Source of the DNA: Cryptomeria japonica
Taxonomy: Eukaryota > Streptophyta > Pinopsida > Cupressales > Cupressaceae
DNA: 64,000 nt
Assembly (NCBI RefSeq): GCF_030272615.1
Contig: NC_081414.1
Coordinates: 3,473,501-3,537,500 of the forward strand
Direction of reading: 5' to 3'
A model generated the notes under the pieces. The model saw only the letters and a program-made list of their open reading frames with translations, was not told the DNA's origin and ran no database searches. Of the stretch, positions 61,447-64,000 are shown piece after piece (position 1 is the stretch's first letter; every line of letters begins with the position of its first letter). The position numbers and the translations under genes are program-made.

Positions 61447-61638
61447 TTGAAGCAGTTTCCTGAGAAGAAACCAGATGAGATTGAAGAAGTTTTGGATAGC
61501 AGAGTCAGTAAGAGCACGCACAACAATCAGTACAAAGAGTATCTTGTAAATTGGAAAGGCAGACCAGTTGTGGATTATTCTTGGATTTATCAGGCTGAGG
61601 TAGACCATCTTGGTTTTCCTCTAGCCCCTGCAAAGTGA
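61447..61638 (+). pseudogene. Chromodomain at pol C-terminus
   Basis: 63 codons: 'EEVLDSRVSKSTHNNQYKEY' then 'LVNWKGRPVVDYSWIYQAEV'. This is the chromodomain fold order (strand with VLD, YLVxWKG, then the W-x-x-x-x-L/V helix). Canonical E-x-S/A-W becomes D-Y-S-W here. It ends with TGA at 61636-61638, 30 bp before the 3' LTR. Confidence 0.88.
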
Positions 61639-61668
61639 GGGACTCACTTTTCATTAACCCCAGATGTC

Positions 61669-62460
61669 TGATGCAGGAGCATTCCTAATTTTTGGCAATC
61701 TTGCATCACCCAAAAATATTTCCTTTTAGTTTCTTTGTTCTTTTCAACATTTTTATTTCTGAGAGTTACCAGATACCTTGGCATTGATCATTTATCTTGC
61801 GGAGTTGGATTTGAACTTCATTCTTGTCCATCTTTCTTGTTTTGGATCCGCGTTTTATTTGGATATCTTTTCAACAAGTTTTCGCTTCCGGATTGGCTAG
61901 CAATTTTCTATTTTCCCAGATGCTTGAGCTTGATGGCTAGTTGATGTTCCTAGATCTTGTGAAGTGATTCCTTGATTTGTGGAGCTGACTTATCATGTGT
62001 GGGATGGTCTTCCATGCTTGGTTTACCCTGCTGTTGGTTTGCGCTTCGTGGTGATTCTTTTTCAGAGGATTTTAATCTCGTCTTTTGGCCGACCTATCTA
62101 CACATTTCATTTTCTTTTCTTATGGGAATGTGGACTTTCTTGGCTGACCCAGATGTTCGCGGATGCTATATAATGATGTATTTGACCCTAGTAGATTCAA
62201 CATTGAGTATTAAGGATATAGAATTGTAGATTGTAATTTGAATCTGACGTTTGCTTCCAGATTGATGCATATAGATGTATCTCTGTAATAGGGCAGTTGC
62301 CTTCATGTAAGAGGAATGTTATTGACAGTTGCATTTGAATCCATAAATTGATCCATGCCTGATCTAACATTCTCTCTCTCTCTTGGCTTGTATTATGTTG
62401 TTTTGTTCTTGTTGCATGGACCAAACTTCCTCTTTGGGGATCCTCCTATTTGTGGCTGCA
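61669..62460 (+). repeat. 3' LTR of chromovirus
   Basis: TGATGCAGGAGCATTCC...TTGTGGCTGCA, 792 bp, co-linear with the 5' LTR. A purine-rich 'gcaaagtgaggga' (61630-61642) lies 27 bp upstream, not directly adjacent as a polypurine tract normally is. Confidence 0.88.
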
Positions 62461-62684
62461 CCAACAAGGGTGGGGTCTACTATCAAAGATCATGGATCAG
62501 ATGGAACAAAGCTTGATGACAATGAGAACTAATGTGTTACACTTCCATCGGGTGGCGATAAGCCGATAAAGCAAAGGTAGAGCCCCTTTAGACATAAGTG
62601 AGACTTAACGCCTAAAATAAGATTGATCGAGCATTTTTGGAATTAAAACATATGAAATGCGACCCCCAAAAAAAAGGGATTAAC
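62461..62684. other. Spacer with homology to the chromovirus left flank
   Basis: 'cttccatcgggtggcgata' then 'agccgataaagcaaagg' (62530-62575) resembles 'tttctatcggagagcgatta' then 'atcgataaagcaag' (56037-56072), just left of the 5' LTR. Confidence 0.6.
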
Positions 62685-63477
62685 TGTTATGAATCCCACA
62701 TATACTAAGAGGGGGGGGTGAATCAGTATCTAATCGGTGATTAGAATTTCTTGACTTAAAACATGCAGAACATATTATAACAATGTACCGGTATGCAAGA
62801 AATAATACAATAAATAGAATTAAGAACATCCACATGAAAAGCACACCATAACACAAGGTTTTAAAGAGGAAACCTGGTGTGGGAAAAACCTCGGTGGGAT
62901 TTGTGACCCACAATATTCACTCATTGGCCAATAAGAGAATATTACTTACAATAGGGGCTTGCACATGCAGGAAGGCCAACTGCCTAGAGCTCACTGCTCA
63001 ATGGGAAGTCTCACTGACTTACAATGAGGATTATACAAATCCAATATCTTGTACTGCTTTACAATAGCATCTATAATGCCCGATCCAGTACCGATTGCTG
63101 CTCTGCTTCTTACATAAACCCTTTAGCCTATATTTCGCATAATAGGTCTGCCTAATATTTTCCTTATCGCTTACACCTCTTACAAAATGTCTACAATGAT
63201 CTCTTTTATATATAAGAGTCATTTTACAATTTGCCAAGTCGGCTTACAAAGTTTTTACAATAATAAACAAAATATAATATAACAAAATCATGTCGGCCTC
63301 TGTGCCGGTATACTTCCTTTTTTTGTGCCGGTGCCGGTGTCCTGAGTGTCGATGTAGAGTGTGATCTGTTGATGCTGGTATAATGCCTTTGCCGGTACCA
63401 TAGGATTGCAAGGTTGCCATCAATGACAAAACCTTCAGTCACATACAATGTCTCATTGGAGTGTGCATATGCCAACA
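62685..63477 (+). mobile_element. Solo LTR (793 bp), G-run family
   Basis: TGTTATGAATCCC...CATATGCCAACA flanked by perfect TTAAC duplications (62680-62684 and 63478-63482). It shares 'gaggggggggtgaatca', 'aaaaacctcggtgggatt', 'gcacatgcaggaaggccaa', 'cctagagctcactgctcaa' and 'catcaatgacaaaacc' with the copy at 51079-52141. Confidence 0.92.
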
Positions 63478-63482
63478 TTAAC

Positions 63483-64000
63483 ATGGTGAATTATGCATAA
63501 CCACAACTGCACTTTTTCTGAGTAAAACCTGTTTGCCCAATGGCTTCACCACACGACGACCTATGACTTCTCTGTCCAAATGCAAGACCAAGAAAACTTC
63601 CATTTGTGTTCTTTGTCTTCTTTGTGGCATGTGATTAAATGCCTTTGCATCTCTAACTAGTGGGTGTGAAGCTATTACTTTGCACATTCTTTGTCAAGTT
63701 GCACTTGTTCTCTGTGATACTTATCATCTCTTCATCTCTATCCAATGGATGTCTCTACATGTCTCTACATCTTTGCCCAGAGCATCTTCTCAACTGTTGA
63801 CATCAATGACAATCTAATGCCAACAAAAGGAGTGTTGTCTTTGATGTCAAAGAGGAGTCAACAAATGATGAAGAATTATATGTAGTCGTATACAACTCCA
63901 TCATCTTGTATTTTGTTGAAAATATAAGCTCTTATTGTTAAACTTGTTGTTCCAAATGTGTAACTTGATAGCATTCTTTGGTTTAGAGGTTGTCTAGTGT
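63483..64000. other. Window end, no gene
   Basis: 'gttgacatcaatgacaatct' then 'aatgccaacaaaaggagtgt' near 63795-63830 resembles the CCAACA end of the G-run family, so another partly visible copy may lie here. No gene supported. Confidence 0.4.

Noticed and set aside
61630..61668. Polypurine tract directly at the chromovirus 3' LTR
   Set aside because: The purine run is 27 bp away from the LTR start; position does not fit well enough to annotate.

Overview
The window is nuclear DNA of a seed plant, most likely a conifer or other gymnosperm (inference). It is AT-rich and about 95% decayed transposable elements with long intergenic space. It holds one recognisable host gene, whose spliced product reads through without a break. 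No rRNA, tRNA, CRISPR or prokaryotic-type features were seen.

Left third (1-23 kb). A minus-strand LINE ORF1 relic (about 820-1960) is followed by the 3' end of an LTR element (1970-3307) and several solo LTRs or LTR fragments of an AT-rich family beginning TGTAGACACCTAAAA (3355-4224, about 5700-6943, about 17248-18424, 18430-19839). Between them lies the host gene, a COBRA-like (COBL) GPI-anchored cell-wall protein. Its six exons at 12080-16135 give a 445-residue protein with clean splice phases. A second exon at 8738-8825 encodes another signal peptide, starts with a similar MDxW sequence and ends in the same splice phase. It could be an alternative first exon or the remnant of a duplicated gene start.

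Middle (23-50 kb). Two large Ty3/gypsy elements of the Tat type are nested. They are recognised by a second, archaeal-type RNase H after the reverse transcriptase, a G-patch between protease and RT, and a CHHC gag knuckle. The forward element (23199-41131, target duplication CCTGA) inserted just past the pol stop of a minus-strand element (41132 to about 50460, with its tail left of 23198). The forward element has its own solo LTR nested in its 5' LTR (23463-24250, duplication GTCAT). It also carries an antisense plant mobile domain (PMD) ORF between pol and the 3' LTR, and many copies of a TGTCGTACGA-like motif. The minus-strand element is split by a 995-bp inverted-repeat DNA transposon (46169-47163, duplication ATGG).

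Right part (50-64 kb). A degenerate aspartic-protease fragment is interrupted by a solo LTR (51079-52141). Next come a related G-run repeat (about 53943 on) and a defective chromodomain gypsy element (56073-62460) whose 5' LTR has a 178-nt CT microsatellite. A further solo LTR lies at 62685-63477. All three gag-pol sets carry stops, frameshifts or lost catalytic residues. Many of the stops sit where relatives have glutamine CAG, as expected from deamination of methylated CHG sites.
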